NCBI GenBank assembly: GCA_025667525.1
Contig: CM046876.1
Span: 532,816,038 to 532,880,037 of the forward strand
Source: Glebionis coronaria
Lineage: Eukaryota; Streptophyta; Magnoliopsida; Asterales; Asteraceae
Direction: 5' to 3'
DNA: 64,000 nt
In this document: positions 1-12,061 of the stretch, one piece after another
How positions within the stretch are numbered: position 1 is the first letter of the stretch
Layout: each line of letters starts with the position of its first letter
Notes under the pieces: generated by a model
Databases searched by the model: none
What the model was told of the DNA's origin: nothing
The model's input: only the letters and a program-made list of their open reading frames with translations
Made by a program: the position numbers and the translations under genes

Positions 1-1794
1 AAATGATCACATTTATGGGGATTCGAGTCGAGCTTTTGACTCGGTTATCAAAAACAAGGTGCCTCGTGGGGGAGTCCCATGCTTATCCTTGTAAATATTA
101 TTGCTTTCTAATAGTGTAACGAGGGGACTTGTGCTCTTCCAACCTTTGTTCCGTGGTTGTTTGTGACTATGATTCATTAGGTACATCGTCACCATCGAAG
201 CCTCTCGTGTTCGTTTTATGGATCACTCGAGCTTCGATCGTTGCCTTTGGAGATTCCGATATCCGATGATATCCTTTTATGTTCTAAAGTTTATCTTAAT
301 AGCATAATTCATAAACGGCTTTTAGGTTATTCGTTTTACCCTTTCCATGCTAGATTAAGCATTCGACTACGTTTCTAGTATGGGGGTGTTTCACCCTTAG
401 ACTCGAAACGTTGAGGACAATGTTTAGTTTTAGTATGGGGGGGTGATTAGATACTTCAACTTGCTTACGTCAACACGCAATCCAATATTCATCTTTTTGT
501 TATCGTTTTGTTGCAAAATAAGGCTAAAAATGGGCAAATTTTAAATTTTTTCTTGTTTTTCATCAGTGTTTAAGACACGAATGTAGGTTTTCCGATGGTA
601 AGAATAAGAGTATTTTTTTACTCGACCGCGCGTGTTGAGCACTTAGCTACGATTCCTTAACTTTTTAGGCTAAGTCTCTTAAATGAGGATGAGAAATGAT
701 AGAGTTATTTATAAGTCTCGTAATCGTCACGATCTCATGTGTAGTAATTATTAGCTTATTCTCCCCACGCTTTTGTATAATAAATTGTTAATAAATATTG
801 ATTTAGCGGTTTAGTCACTATTGTTGGTTTCTAATTTGTTTTAGTAGCTTCCATGTAATTAAATTGGGAAGACATTAAGGTATCGCCAGCGTCACGGTTT
901 TGAAGTATTAGAACCCGAATAATCGAAAGCTTCACCTAATAATAAGATTTCAAGTGCTCACCTAAATTAAGCAAAAATTTGAAGCTCACAAGGCCGAAAA
1001 ATCTATGCCCAAATTGAATGTGAATCAAGCCTTAATCTTTGAAGATTTAAAGATCCAAAATTCGCTTTAGCGTGAGGATATACGTCTTTGGCCATAATAA
1101 AACCACCGATGATGGCGGAATAAAAGGCAAGGCAAGACCGAAGTCATAATAAAAGCTCCATGGCGGAGTTGAATAAAAGATGGAGGTAAACCTATGATAA
1201 TAAGGCCATTCCGTTAGGGGGCGTATAAAAGTCTTGGTAATAAGTCTCATGTTCAAAACCGTTATAAAACCGTGTTTATCGATCCTTCTTGTTGACTTAA
1301 TTTTTTGACATCGTTGTCTATTAGGGTGAATTATTAATTCGATGATTTTGGTTACACCGTTAGGACTTTATTTTTAGACCTAAATATCTATTCACGCATA
1401 AGTCAAAGATGTATCCTCGTGATCATTAAGACAAAATAAAATATAAGAGATACCAATTAGGAATAAGGGAGTCTAGGTTCGTAATTAACACCCATGAGAT
1501 ATGATCGTGTTGCTAACTTATAATAACAATGATCTCGTTACACGCTTAGCATGGAATTGGGTGAAAATCGAGGACGACGAAATTATTTCTAATTAAGCAT
1601 TCACGTGTTCTTGTTCTATGATCCTAAAAGTCACTTAATCGTGATGAAAACAATACATTATGTCTAAAACACGTGTAGTAGTTTATTAAAGTTTATGTCT
1701 TTAATAAATGTTATCATAAAATGAATTTTGAAAGTGCTATGATACTTGATTCTAGCATTGTGTAGGGACACGACAATGGTTTAGTATAGGGGAG
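1..1794 (+). mobile_element. Element A: 3' internal (post-pol) region of an Athila-like Ty3/gypsy element
   Basis: No protein is readable here. The stretch near 25-85 aligns with the reverse complement of 45590-45650 in element G and contains the post-pol motif recalled for Athila elements (AACAAGG, then a G-rich GAGGCAACCC-like run). A block near 1405-1485 matches the reverse complement of 43885-43965 (the conserved GGAATAAGGGAGTCTA run). The end, around GACAATGGTTTAGTATAGGG, matches the DNA beside G's polypurine tract. This is therefore the untranslated region between pol and the 3' LTR of a plus-strand Athila-type element whose coding part lies before the window. It runs opposite to every other LTR element here. 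Confidence 0.7.
1783..1794 (+). other. Polypurine tract of element A
   Basis: AGTATAGGGGAG directly precedes a TG that opens the presumed 3' LTR. The same arrangement, AGTGTAGGGGATT before the LTR, is seen on the minus strand of element G at 43611-43623. It would prime plus-strand DNA synthesis. Confidence 0.65.
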
Positions 1795-3000
1795 TGACGA
1801 GACTGCATTTATACATAGTCTCATCGTCCAAATCGGGCTTAAAACGCTTAAAATGTCATCAAAATACCCCTATATATGCTTGTATTTGTGTCTTGTGTAT
1901 TTTAGGTACGAATATCGTGAAATCAACAAAAGATCACAAGAATAGGGCAAAAACGAACACGGGAAACGAAGCCGCACAAAGAACCGGACCCAAATCATGA
2001 TTTTCCTTTGAAGTACTTGAAGTTTGAAGATTTGGCAAGATTGGTCCCTCAACTTTGGAAGACTTGTCATTTTAAACCCTTGTAAAACTCAAAAATTACT
2101 AAAGGGTACCTAAAATAACAAGTATGTACATCATTGGTCCTTGAAGAATGCATATCATGCATAAATAGCCCTTGGAATACTTTTGTCAAAAGTTTTGTGG
2201 CCAATATGGGAACTTAGAAACTTATCTTACAAAGGATTGGAAGTTTTGGCAGTTTAATAAGGAAGTGACAAGCAGAAAGAAGATAGGGGGCCATTTGGGG
2301 CAGACATGGAAACTTCATCCCTCCACTCACTAGCCGCCACGTCACCTCCCACTCCCCATCAACCAATCAAACCTCTCCTCCCTGTCAACTCATCACCCAC
2401 TATACCCTAAAACCATTTAATAAAATGATTAAATCAGTTTATTAATATTTCCCATTAAAACACAATTTTGAAATTAACCTCCCCCTAATCTCGATTAAGC
2501 CCACGTTCTTCACCTCTTAAACCCTAAAAATATTCAGATACAATTAACCCTAATCCAAAGGGGTTTTACCCAAATACCTCTAGATCCCCAATTTTACTTA
2601 CCCTAATCAAAACCCACCCACCAGATTCCTTTCATAATCACCCATGTGAGCAGTAGGGACTTCCCCTGCTGCGTCACTTTCATCCCCAAACCTAAAATCG
2701 ACAAGATGAACGATTATGATGATACTCCTTGTCCCCCACTCAAAATAAACGCCCCAGATCAAAAAGCACAGTTGGCTATCACTCTCATGTGACAAGACTC
2801 CCATTTTGACCAAGAAATCAGTCAAAGCTTCAAGGGCAAATGTGGATTTTCATAGATTAAGGTTTAGTTTTTTTAGTCTTCTAGAATCTACACTAGACTA
2901 GTATAAAGAGGGTCGGATTGTGACCACTCTTTTTGTTCCAGATTTTGTAAATTTTGATTTTTAGTAATGAAAATGAAAAAGTTATTAATTTGCACAATCT
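1795..3000 (+). repeat. Element A 3' LTR (start defined, end not resolved)
   Basis: The LTR starts with TGACGAGACTG right after the polypurine tract. It holds a promoter-like region: a C-rich stretch with CCACGTCACC and CCAATCA near 2335-2370, and TATAAA at 2902-2907. The partner LTR lies outside the window, so the 3' end cannot be placed; 3000 is only a lower bound and the LTR may run past 3500. No reading frame of note was seen. Confidence 0.5.
2902..2907 (+). promoter_or_regulatory. Probable TATA box of element A LTR
   Basis: AGTATAAAGAGGG lies about 1.1 kb inside the LTR, after a GC-richer stretch carrying CCAAT and ACGT-type motifs. This is the expected place for an LTR core promoter. 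Transcription would start about 30 bases downstream, near 2935. Confidence 0.4.
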
Positions 3001-4029
3001 GAGTTCCCAATTCCTGTTTTAAGTTTCATTATATTTATTGTTTGAGAAATAGTTTAAGAGTTAAAAGTTTTCATTTTTATCAACCATTTTTTAGAAAATC
3101 CGTTTTTGAAGTTTTTGGTAAATGGTTTGAAAAATCTTGAAATCAATTTTAAAAATTGAAGTGAAAGTGGATATTAAAAATTGGTTACTTGTTTTAATAA
3201 TCTTTTGTCAAAAAGTGCTTCAAGTTTCTGTTTGGTCTCATTGGTTTGAAGAAAAATCGGTTTCAAAAAGTTTTTTTCTTAGTAAGCTTTAAGATATAAG
3301 CTGGCTTAATTGATAAGCCAGACTTATAATCTTTGTGGCTGATTTTCCAGGTCACTCTTTCTTGTCTTTGTTTTATCTCAGCAGGTTTACAAATCAAGTA
3401 TATTGGATGATTGTGGTCTTTGAAGTCCATCATCATCATCTTGTCATACCAACAGCTTTCCTTTCAAATCCCATAAGCTCAAGCACCTGCTTGATGAAGA
3501 GGGCTTAAGCTGGCCTTTGTGAAGCTTGGATGTAAGCTTACTAGGTAAAAAGCTTTACACTCTCTATACTTGTTTGGAACTATTTATTTTTTGAGTTATG
3601 ATGATTTAGAGAATTAGGTTGTAGGATGTGAGATCAAATGCATGATATTGTTCATTTGTTGGATTGAAGCATGTTAGGATAGATTTGAATGGAATTGGTG
3701 CAAGTTAGAATAAAATCTCTTTGTTAAAAATCCGTTTTCTGTTTTTAAAGGGGTGTTTGGATCTTGGTTTAAAAATCAGTTTGTGAGATGCATTTGGTTT
3801 GAAATCAGTTTAAATACACTCACCTTAGTAGTTTTGTGTTATATCAGCTTATTGAGTTGGATTTGGTACGTTTTTGAAAGAGTTGCATGCAAGTTTCGGC
3901 AAAACCTTGTAAAAAATTCAGTAAGTATTAAACTGCCTTGATTTTGTGAAATTTGCCATTCAAATCTTAGAGATTATTAGGATTATGGTTAGGTTACGAG
4001 TTGTGCTTAAATTACGAAAGTTTGTGAAG
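3001..4029 (+). other. Non-coding DNA, LTR remainder or flank
   Basis: T-rich sequence without a convincing reading frame. It may include the rest of element A's LTR. An 8-bp perfect hairpin (CTGGCTTA / TAAGCCAG) sits at 3301-3321. Nothing else can be supported. Confidence 0.4.
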
Positions 4030-4310
4030 CAATTGAGTGAGTTTTGGCCCACCAAAACTCACCCAATTGCCAATTAGATCAGCAGTCATCCATCCAGACC
4101 CCTTTCCCAGACCAGTGACTGAATTAAGGGAGTTTGTGGTAGATTCTTGTGTGCATACTTGTGTTTTTATCTTTTTCTTGACTCCTCACAACCTAACTGG
4201 TTGTGAGGGTGCCCTTGGTTCCCAATAAAATCAACAAACAAGCAATCTACAACCACTTTTGTGCCTATACTTGTTTTTCATTGAAGTCAGTGGGAACTAA
4301 GTTCCCACTG
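4030..4310. repeat. Cluster of three strong inverted repeats
   Basis: Three stem-loops lie within 281 bases. First, 4030-4047 against 4052-4069: 18-bp arms with one mismatch and a 4-base loop. Second, 4184-4193 against 4199-4208: 10-bp perfect arms (CCTCACAACC / GGTTGTGAGG). Third, 4288-4297 against 4301-4310: 10-bp perfect arms (CAGTGGGAAC / GTTCCCACTG) with a 3-base loop. They may be RNA structures of the element A LTR or leader, or the ends of small palindromic insertions; function is unknown. Confidence 0.6.
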
Positions 4311-4330
4311 CTAGTGCAAAGGTTGGCACT

Positions 4331-5400
4331 GCTGAGCATAAAGACGTAAAGAAGTCAGATGTCACTATCAGAGTTTTAAAATTTTGTATCTAGTGGGCTT
4401 ATTTAAGAGTTTTAACTTGATTTTAGTTTTGTTATTTTTCTTATTTATTTTTTGATTTTTCTATTAAGTTTATTTTCCAGTTACTGTTTATTCTCTATTT
4501 TTTAGATTTAATTGCATTTTAAATTAATTTTTAATTGATTGTTTTTGTCTTTTAGTGCCAAAAGTGTATATTTTTCAGTTTTAAAAATTTTCTTAGATTA
4601 AGAAAAAGATTTTAAGATTTTTAGGTAAAAAATATTTTACTGTTCACTTTTTTTATTAATTTTTAGATTTAATTTAAGTTTAAATAGGTTTAATTATAAT
4701 CTGTTTTGTCTTTTAGTGAAAAATATTTACTTTTTCAAACTTTTTCATTTTTCTACTATTCATTAGTATAATTTAGTATTTTTAAATAGTCAAATTATTT
4801 TTAGCATTATTTATTATTTTTAATCATTATTTTAGTTTAAAAATTATTTTTAGAGTTTTAAAAATAGAAAAATAGTACTTAAAATTTAGGAAAAATACTT
4901 TTTAGTCTTTAAATAATATAAGTGAGTTATTTGTTCAACAAAATAGTATTTTGGGCTTTTTTTAATTATATTTAATTTTAGGGTTTTAATTAGCATTAAA
5001 AATTGAATATTTAATTAATAAAAGGTTTTAAAATTTATTTATTGGATTTTTATCCTTATTTTTATTATTTTAGACTTAATTTTAAGTTTTAATTAATTTT
5101 TAGGTTTAATTTTTAATTTTTTCACGTTTTACGTATTCACGTTCGCGTTTTACGTCACTAGTCGTAGTTTAATCGTAGTCGTAGATCGTCTTTAATTTTT
5201 CTCTCTTAAACCAAAAACGTCACTAATCCAAACTTTGGTTTTACATATTGGCACACTTAATTCACACACCTCCTTCGAGAACGAACCCGCATTTATTCGG
5301 TTTTACGGTTTTTCATTAAGTCGTAACGCTTAATACTTGCCCATAATATGTTGTCTTCCTAAACATGTATTTCTACGACTATCATAGCTTATCAAACATA
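4331..5400. other. AT-rich low-complexity DNA
   Basis: Roughly 4400-5130 consists of TTTTTA and TTTAATTT runs with no usable reading frame. From 5130 to 5400 the composition returns to normal and several TCGTAGT-like words recur near 5160-5190. No gene or clear element end is visible. Confidence 0.6.
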
Positions 5401-5405
5401 AATCC

Positions 5406-5738
5406 TGTAGAAATGTAAATCTTGCTTATGTTTTAGAGAGAGAAAGAGATAGAGATATGGTGAGAACACACACACTTAGAGAGAGAAAGTGAAAGAAAAA
5501 AACACTTTTTCACTATGTGTAAAAATGAGGAACACACACCCTCTCCATCAAAGGAGAGGTTTTATATACCCAAGCTTTTGTCATGGGCTTGGGCTTACAT
5601 TTGGGCCGGCCTACACATGTTTTAGGCTAGGCTTGATGTTCTTTGTTAAGTAAAGACACGTAACTAAACTACGAGCTATTACATCGACTATCGTTGGAGT
5701 GATCGATCCTTCTTAATACGTAAAACGTATATCCAAGA
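5406..5738 (-). repeat. Element B 3' LTR (left copy)
   Basis: It starts with TGTAGAAATG and pairs with 17317-17649 over its whole 333 bp with about 11 differences. The outer end is canonical, but the inner end reads CCAAGA where the partner reads CCAACA, so the usual terminal CA has become GA. It contains a GA-rich tract and a TATATACCC word. Confidence 0.93.
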
Positions 5739-5750
5739 ATCTCCCCCTAA
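5739..5750 (-). other. Polypurine tract of element B
   Basis: On the minus strand this reads TTAGGGGGAGAT, directly against the inner end of the 3' LTR. It fixes the element's orientation. Confidence 0.8.
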
Positions 5751-5753
5751 GGG

Positions 5754-8598
5754 AGGTCACTCCAAACAAGGGCATTACCCAAGTTACAATAATTAAATAA
5801 ACCTAGCATACTATGCTTGTCTTGAGCTCGTAGTCTTCGTCTTTCCTTTTTTTTCTTTTCTGGTGAACATGTTGATGTGATCTTTGATATCAATCTCTGA
5901 GCATTAATTTCTTGCCTTGAACTCGTGCATCCATCACTTGTGATCTTCGCCTCTTCGTGACCTCACGTCCCACATACTTATACCTTAGTAATTCTTGAAA
6001 GCTTCAAAGTTCGATATAGCGGAAGTCTTAACTTTTAGGCTTTCTTGAATTAAATGAGATATTAAGTGCATAAAGTATAAGCATGTGGGGACGACTTCTT
6101 CTTGGATCCCGCAACGCCACTTTCTTCAAATGCCGCAACATAAGTAGACACGAACGAAATGTCTTTGAACATTTCATTCTAATTCGGTAGCATTTTACCT
6201 CCGGTCGGTGAAGACCGTTGGACGATATTAGATATCGTACCCGTGACGGATAGTTTCAATTAAGTAACTTCCTGACAGGATTTCGCGGGTAAACCCGTTC
6301 TCTTTATTCGACCGTCCAAAGCTGACTGCGAACATAAAGAGTGAATCATTTGGATAAAATTATCCGCATGATTTGAAGCCGTCAATTCATGTTCCTGGAA
6401 CAAGTGAAATTCAATTAAGAACCGCACCATCATTGCTTTCCAGTTGTCACGAGCTTGATTCGTATAGAATCTTGCAAGTTACCTACCAAGTGCTGTTTTA
6501 GGTTAACACTAGAAGGATTTCCACTCATCACTGTAAACACTAAGATATCACTCTGAGTGTTCTGGCAAGATCACTAAGATATTGTGTAGAGGCCTGGAAC
6601 GTGTTTAAATTCAGTTAAGAATTAAACAGCTGTTGCTTTCCAGTTATCACAAGTTTGATTCATAAAGAATCGCACAAGTCACCTACCATGAGCTTTTTGA
6701 TATTCGCTCAAGAAGGATTTCCATCTTCATTGTAAATACTTACGTATTACTCAGATGTTCAGGCAAGATCATGAAGATTTTGCGTAGGACTCTTAAGATC
6801 TTTCTTACTTTTCACAGTGTGTGAAGAAGCAAGGAAATATGAAAGTGTGTCCTAATGAGATATTTGATGATCTCAAATGGCTCTAGACTCGATCGTGCAT
6901 TTTGGATTTTTAGTGATCGGAGGCTGGAGAGGAGTGCCACCATTTCAATACCAATTTATTCGGAGTGAATAAATCGATAGATAACGTGTTGTCTCCGTGT
7001 GATTAAAACAAATATCTTTTAAGAGATATCTGAGTTAGCTGGGATGGGTTGTGCATTGCATCACTGGGTCCATGATGTCTGTCTTCAATATCAAGAATCA
7101 TTAAAATGATCTCAATAGCATATGTATTGACCCGGTTTCTGCCTAAAGTTGTAAGGAGTGCTTCTTTCTTTACACCCTTTATCTTTACAATTCTTTTTCA
7201 TTCTTCAACCCCTTCAATGCTTACCAATACGTCATAACTAACACCTTGTTGTGATTGTTCCAATGCTAGCTTAAGTACTTGGTCGGCATTCAACTGCGTT
7301 CACAATCTTTCTCCAACTTTCCTAAGGACTACTATTTCTAGCTATGGAATGTCCTTGGGAAGATTTCTCCGGTTCTGGAAGAATCATAGGACTTAACCTA
7401 TCCTACCATCCTTATGTCACCACAATCTTCATCGTCGTGAAATAAATGGGTTTTGGGTAAGTATATATCACCATGAAAATCCATTTTGATATGCAAATCC
7501 GTTTTGCTCTCCCTTAACATATGCCTCGATATTCGAAAACATTTCGCATATGTCGGGATGAGCCAGCACATTTAGTCAAACCATTTGTGATAATATCCCA
7601 TATTAAATCACATTTTCTCCCCCATATTAAAAATATTAACCCAATCGATGTTTTTAATATCAATTGATTTAATGAAGTTTTAACAAAGGTTTTGGGAAGA
7701 AAAATGCAAGTCCATTTTATCTTCATGATATCAAACGTATGAGATATGATACCGATTTGTAACATGATCACATATTCACCATATTAGAAAAGAATTGACA
7801 AGGTTGGACCTGATAGATGAGAAGATCATATGATAAGATCAAATGGTTCTTGTCAGCATATGTTGGTCGCCTCGTCACGTCTGAAGTCATCTCTTGACAC
7901 CACATGTACGATTGGTATTGTAGTCTTGACACCAACTTGTGAACTTGGCACGTTCGGCGTCGAAGATTCTGAATGCTTGACAATTGCTCCCCCTCAATTG
8001 TTGACCCGTGTTCTATTGAAAGAGTTGTAGTCGTCGGTTGAGTAGTCGCATCGTCGAGTATGTAGATACCAATTGTAGATTGCTATGGTTGTAGAGATGA
8101 TAGCTTCATAAAAACAAGACTTCTCTTGTTTTAACAAATAAATGCACTGAAACGTACATATATTTGTGTTAGACCAAGTTATAAAGTAAACTTGATCCCT
8201 TACAAGGTTTTAAAGTAAACCTTGCCCGAGAAAATTAATTCCCGTTGTGAGCCAAAGCTTTCATAAGAAATACTTGACTTTAATATGAAAACCGGGTTGC
8301 AGTCAGAAATAACTACAAGCCATATAGGCATGTTTTATGAAATATTTACAACTTTTGTACGAACTCTATTTATGGCGCCGTGTCAATATTAATCAACATT
8401 TATAAGGCCGTAAGTATTATCGTACCAAAAAGACATGCCTTTGAAAAGTAAAGTAAAAATATTTTTGCATTTTTCTAGATTTTTCAATTTTTATGGTTTT
8501 TATATGGTTTTCTATTTTTGTATTTTGCTTTTGTGGATAAAAATATAAACAATATATACAAATGATCACCAAGGATACGGAGAATAGTTTTACCAAGA
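5754..8598 (-). other. Element B spacer between pol and 3' LTR
   Basis: A 2.85-kb untranslated region with no long open frame on either strand. About 6395-6598 and 6599-6787 form an imperfect tandem duplication: both carry TTGCTTTCCAGTT, TCACCTACCA-like and AGAAGGATTTCC words in the same order, diverged by substitutions and small indels. Short frames near 7514-7983 have no recognisable domain and look accidental. Long spacers here are unusual for Copia; this one may have carried a now-lost extra gene or be structural. Confidence 0.6.
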
Positions 8599-10422
8599 CT
8601 ATTCTTTCGCTTCATCTGCTAGTTCCTTTAGAGTCTCAGGCGAGAAGGTTCTCATTCCTAGCTTGTCGGCCAAAAATTCAATTCGAGCGCGATCTAAAGC
8701 CTTCGTGAAAATATCCGCCGATTGATACTCAGATCGGACAAAGTAAAGCTCTATTACTCCATTTTCCACTTGCTCCTTGATGAAGTGGTAGCGAATGTCA
8801 ATATGCTTCGACCAGGAGAATTGAACATTGTTGCAGCATAAGGCAATTGCACTTTTGTTGTCGCAGTACATCGGAATCTTGTTGAAACCTAGACCATAGT
8901 CGGTTAATTGCGATCTCATCCAAAGAATTTGAGCACAGCAACCGGACATAGCTATGTATTCTGCTTCTGTACTTGAAATTGCAGCGCTTTTCTGCCTTTT
9001 CGATGCCCAACTGATTAGTCGAACTCCTAGTAGTTGCAAAGTTCCACTCGTGCTACGCCTTGTATCTTGACAACCTGCGCGATCCGCATCTACATATGCC
9101 ATTAGTGCAATAGAAGAGTCCTTCGAATACCAAAGTCCCCGATTAATGGTTCCTTTAAGATATCGAAAGATCCTTTTAACAGTAGCTAAGTGTAACTCAG
9201 TAGGCCTAGTTTGATACCTGGCACACATACATATAGCAAACTGAAGATCAGGCCGACTGGATGTGATATATAGAAGAGTACCGATCATTCCACGATAAAG
9301 TGTCGGATCAATGGCAACTCCATGTGGATCTGCATCAAGCTTAGTTCGTTCCACCATTGGAGTATCCACGGGGTCGCAAGATTCCATCTTATACTTCTTA
9401 AGCGATTCAAGGGCATACTTGGATTGATTGATAAAGATGCCTCTGGGACTCTGAGATATCTGAAGACCTAAGAAGAATGATACCTTGCCCATCATTGACA
9501 TCTTAAACTTGGAAGACATGAGTGTCCCAAACTCGTCGGATAAGGTTTTGGTCGTGGCTGCAAATATAATATCATCAACATATATTTGTACCATAATCAT
9601 ATCTTTACCTCGTTTCTGAATGAACAGCGTAGGATCCACCTTGCCTTTTGCGAAGCCTTGTGTAATGAGGAATTGTGACAAAAGATCGTACCATGCGCGA
9701 GGAGCTTGCTTCAACCCATAGAGAGCCTTCTTAAGCTTATACACATGATTAGGATAATTAGGATTCACAAAACCATCCGGCTGTTGAACATAGACCTCTT
9801 CCTTGAGTTCACCATTAAGAAATGCCGTCTTCACATCCATCTGATAGACGATCATATTCATATGGGCTGCATAAGCGAGGAATAGTCGAATAGCTTCCAA
9901 ACGGGCAACAGGTGCAAAGGATACCATAAAGTCGATGCCCAGTAATTGCTTGTATCCACGAGCTACTAGACGAGCTTTGTTCTTCAATATTCCGCCTAAC
10001 TCATCGAGTTTCACCTTGTAAACCCATTTCAAAGTGAGTAACTGCACTTGATCCGGGCATGGGACAAGTTCCCAAACTTCAAGACGTATGAATTCGTTAA
10101 GTTCTTCTTGCATAGCTTCTATCCAACAGGATTGAGTAAAATCTTGTTGCCATGTCTTAGGTTCAACTTCAGTGAGAAAAGCATCAAAGTGACAAAACAT
10201 TGCACTTTCTTGTAGCTGACTTCGTGTGGATACTGGACGATTAGGGTCACCAATAATAGAATCTATAGGATGATCCTTTGTCCACTTGCTGTCATGTTCA
10301 CGAATTCGTGGATTGGAGTAAATCGAAGTAGGAGCTTCCTCTGAGGTGGACGACCCGGCTTGATTAGGGTCGGGAATTGGTACACCAAAGAATGGAAGTT
10401 CACGCATTTGAGCGAATTCCAA
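8599..10422 (-). CDS. Element B reverse transcriptase-RNase H (607-aa open segment)
   Basis: C-terminal part of the copia polyprotein, which copies genomic RNA into cDNA in the cytoplasmic particle and removes the RNA strand. The RT domain starts with a WIEAMQEEL block, followed by KTAFLNGEL, the QQPDGF and [11 protein letters not shown] blocks and the catalytic YVDDI. RNase H follows, with AYVDADRAG (catalytic Asp), SSTEAEYIA, the DNKSAI block and a C-terminal ADIFTKAL. It ends at a natural stop at 8599. The first Met at 10422 is not a true start: the same frame continues upstream through two stops near 10489 and 10600 into integrase. This is the best preserved coding block in the window. 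Confidence 0.9.
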   Translation of the reverse strand: MEFAQMRELPFFGVPIPDPNQAGSSTSEEAPTSIYSNPRIREHDSKWTKDHPIDSIIGDPNRPVSTRSQLQESAMFCHFDAFLTEVEPKTWQQDFTQSCWIEAMQEELNEFIRLEVWELVPCPDQVQLLTLKWVYKVKLDELGGILKNKARLVARGYKQLLGIDFMVSFAPVARLEAIRLFLAYAAHMNMIVYQMDVKTAFLNGELKEEVYVQQPDGFVNPNYPNHVYKLKKALYGLKQAPRAWYDLLSQFLITQGFAKGKVDPTLFIQKRGKDMIMVQIYVDDIIFAATTKTLSDEFGTLMSSKFKMSMMGKVSFFLGLQISQSPRGIFINQSKYALESLKKYKMESCDPVDTPMVERTKLDADPHGVAIDPTLYRGMIGTLLYITSSRPDLQFAICMCARYQTRPTELHLATVKRIFRYLKGTINRGLWYSKDSSIALMAYVDADRAGCQDTRRSTSGTLQLLGVRLISWASKRQKSAAISSTEAEYIAMSGCCAQILWMRSQLTDYGLGFNKIPMYCDNKSAIALCCNNVQFSWSKHIDIRYHFIKEQVENGVIELYFVRSEYQSADIFTKALDRARIEFLADKLGMRTFSPETLKELADEAKE

Positions 10423-10599
10423 ATCGTGATCATCATCATCCTCTTCATCATCAATAGAAATGACATGGGTAGTTGAAACATGTGTTGGTTAAGAATTACT
10501 CGTTGAAGGTATATCTTGACCAATTGTAGGTACATATGTGTCTGACTGTGCTTCGGTTGCTGGAGCGACAACTTCGGTTACCGGAGCTATTACCTCAGG

Positions 10600-11259
10600 T
10601 TATGGAGCAACAATACTTGGAGGAGTAAAGAATTCATCAAAGAACGGTTGAAACAACGTATCCCATTCAGTCCTAGAAGGTGGTGTAAATGATGATGAAG
10701 TAGGGTTGTTTGGGACAAGACCAGAACTAATATTACTGGGTCCCATTTCATGAAGTGCGGGTTCAGAGCTGCTTTGCTCAGAAGCCATTGCTGTTAGCTC
10801 ATCAAAATCAACATTCATAGTTTCGAGGATCTTGCGAGAGTTACGGTTGTAGATTCGGTATGCCTTCTTTGCGGGGGCGTAACCAATGAAAATACCAATA
10901 TCAGCCTTTGGCTGAAGTTTTCCCAAATTGTCACCATCATTATTTGGATAGCAAAGAGAACCAAATACATGAAGATATGATAAATCTGGTACTTTTCCAT
11001 GGAGAAGCTCATAAGGTGTTTTACCATAGCGTTTACGAATTAGTGACCGGTTTTGGGTGTACACTGCTGTAGATACTGCTTCTGCCCATAAAAACAATGG
11101 AGCCTTTGCGTAAATTAACATCGTTCGAGCAGCTTCCATAAGTGTGCGATTTCGCCTTTCAACGACACCGTTTTGTTGTGGAGTGTGTGCAACGGATGTT
11201 TCATGTGCCAACTTCTTCATAATAATCACGCAAGATTTGATTAACAAATTCGGTTCCAT
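10600..11259 (-). pseudogene. Element B integrase core C-terminal half
   Basis: This segment carries the third catalytic residue of the copia integrase in HTPQQNGVVERRNRTLME, then the C-terminal GKTPYELLHGK and FGSLCYP blocks and an IGYAPAKKAYRIYN block. It is separated from the first half by a frameshift near 11230 and from RT by an in-frame TAA at 10600-10602 and another near 10489. Integrase inserts the cDNA into the host chromosome. The frame agrees with that of the RT segment downstream. Confidence 0.85.
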
Positions 11260-12061
11260 TATCTGTACGAATGCGTCGGACAGTAGTGTTGAGACGCACT
11301 TGAATCATCTTGAGAAATCCGATGATGAATTTAGGTGCCTCATTTTTTGCTTTCAGAAATTTCACCCATGTAAACCGAGAGTAATCATCGACAATAACGA
11401 GGATGTACTTTTTGACACTAAGACTTTCAACACGCATTGGCCCACAAAGATCCATATGCAACAAATAAAGTTTCTCTTGGTTGGTGTCTTCAGTCTTGGG
11501 TTTGTATGATTTCTTAGTGCTTTTCCCCATTGTACACGCGGAACACAAATGATCCTTGTGAAATGAAAGTTTAGGAAGACCACGAACAAGTTCGTTTTAC
11601 GCCAAATGATTAATAGCGTCAAAGTTAAGATGAGATAACCGTCGATGCCATAACCATGACTTAGTCTTCGATGCTTTGGAGAGAAGACATACGGGAGAAG
11701 CGGCCATCATGTCGTGGAGAGACAAAGTATACAAATTATTCCCTCGAGTACCTTTCAATAAATCAACCCCTTCCAAATTACGAATGAAGCAGGTATGCTC
11801 TCGAAAAGCAACTTCTAGGTTTGCATCACAAAAATGTCCCACAGAAAATAAGTTGTGACCAAGACCTTCCACGTAATACACTCTTGAAATTATAACATTC
11901 CCAATATGATATTCACCGTAACCCATTATCTTTGCAATATGATCATTTCCAAATCGAACCGTACCAAGAAACTTGCTAACGAAATTTCTGAGCTGAGAGA
12001 GATCTCCGGTCATATGCTTGGAGCAACCAGAGTCCAAATACCAGAGAACAATTTGGACCAC
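11201..12061 (-). pseudogene. Element B protease, GAG-pre-integrase and integrase N-terminal half
   Basis: The segment opens with the aspartic protease site WYLDSGCSKHMTGD, which cuts the polyprotein. Then come a GAG-pre-integrase region and the integrase zinc-binding HHCC site, HRRLSH followed by HLCSACTMGK. The first two catalytic residues follow in HMDLCGPM and RTDNGTEF. An in-frame TAA at 11597-11599 splits the HHCC region, and a frameshift near 12050 separates it from the gag extension. Both sides of the TAA are in the same frame. Confidence 0.85.

Noticed and set aside
7514..8030. Three short frames in element B spacer as genes
   Set aside because: They lack domains, overlap on both strands and do not match each other or any known element protein.
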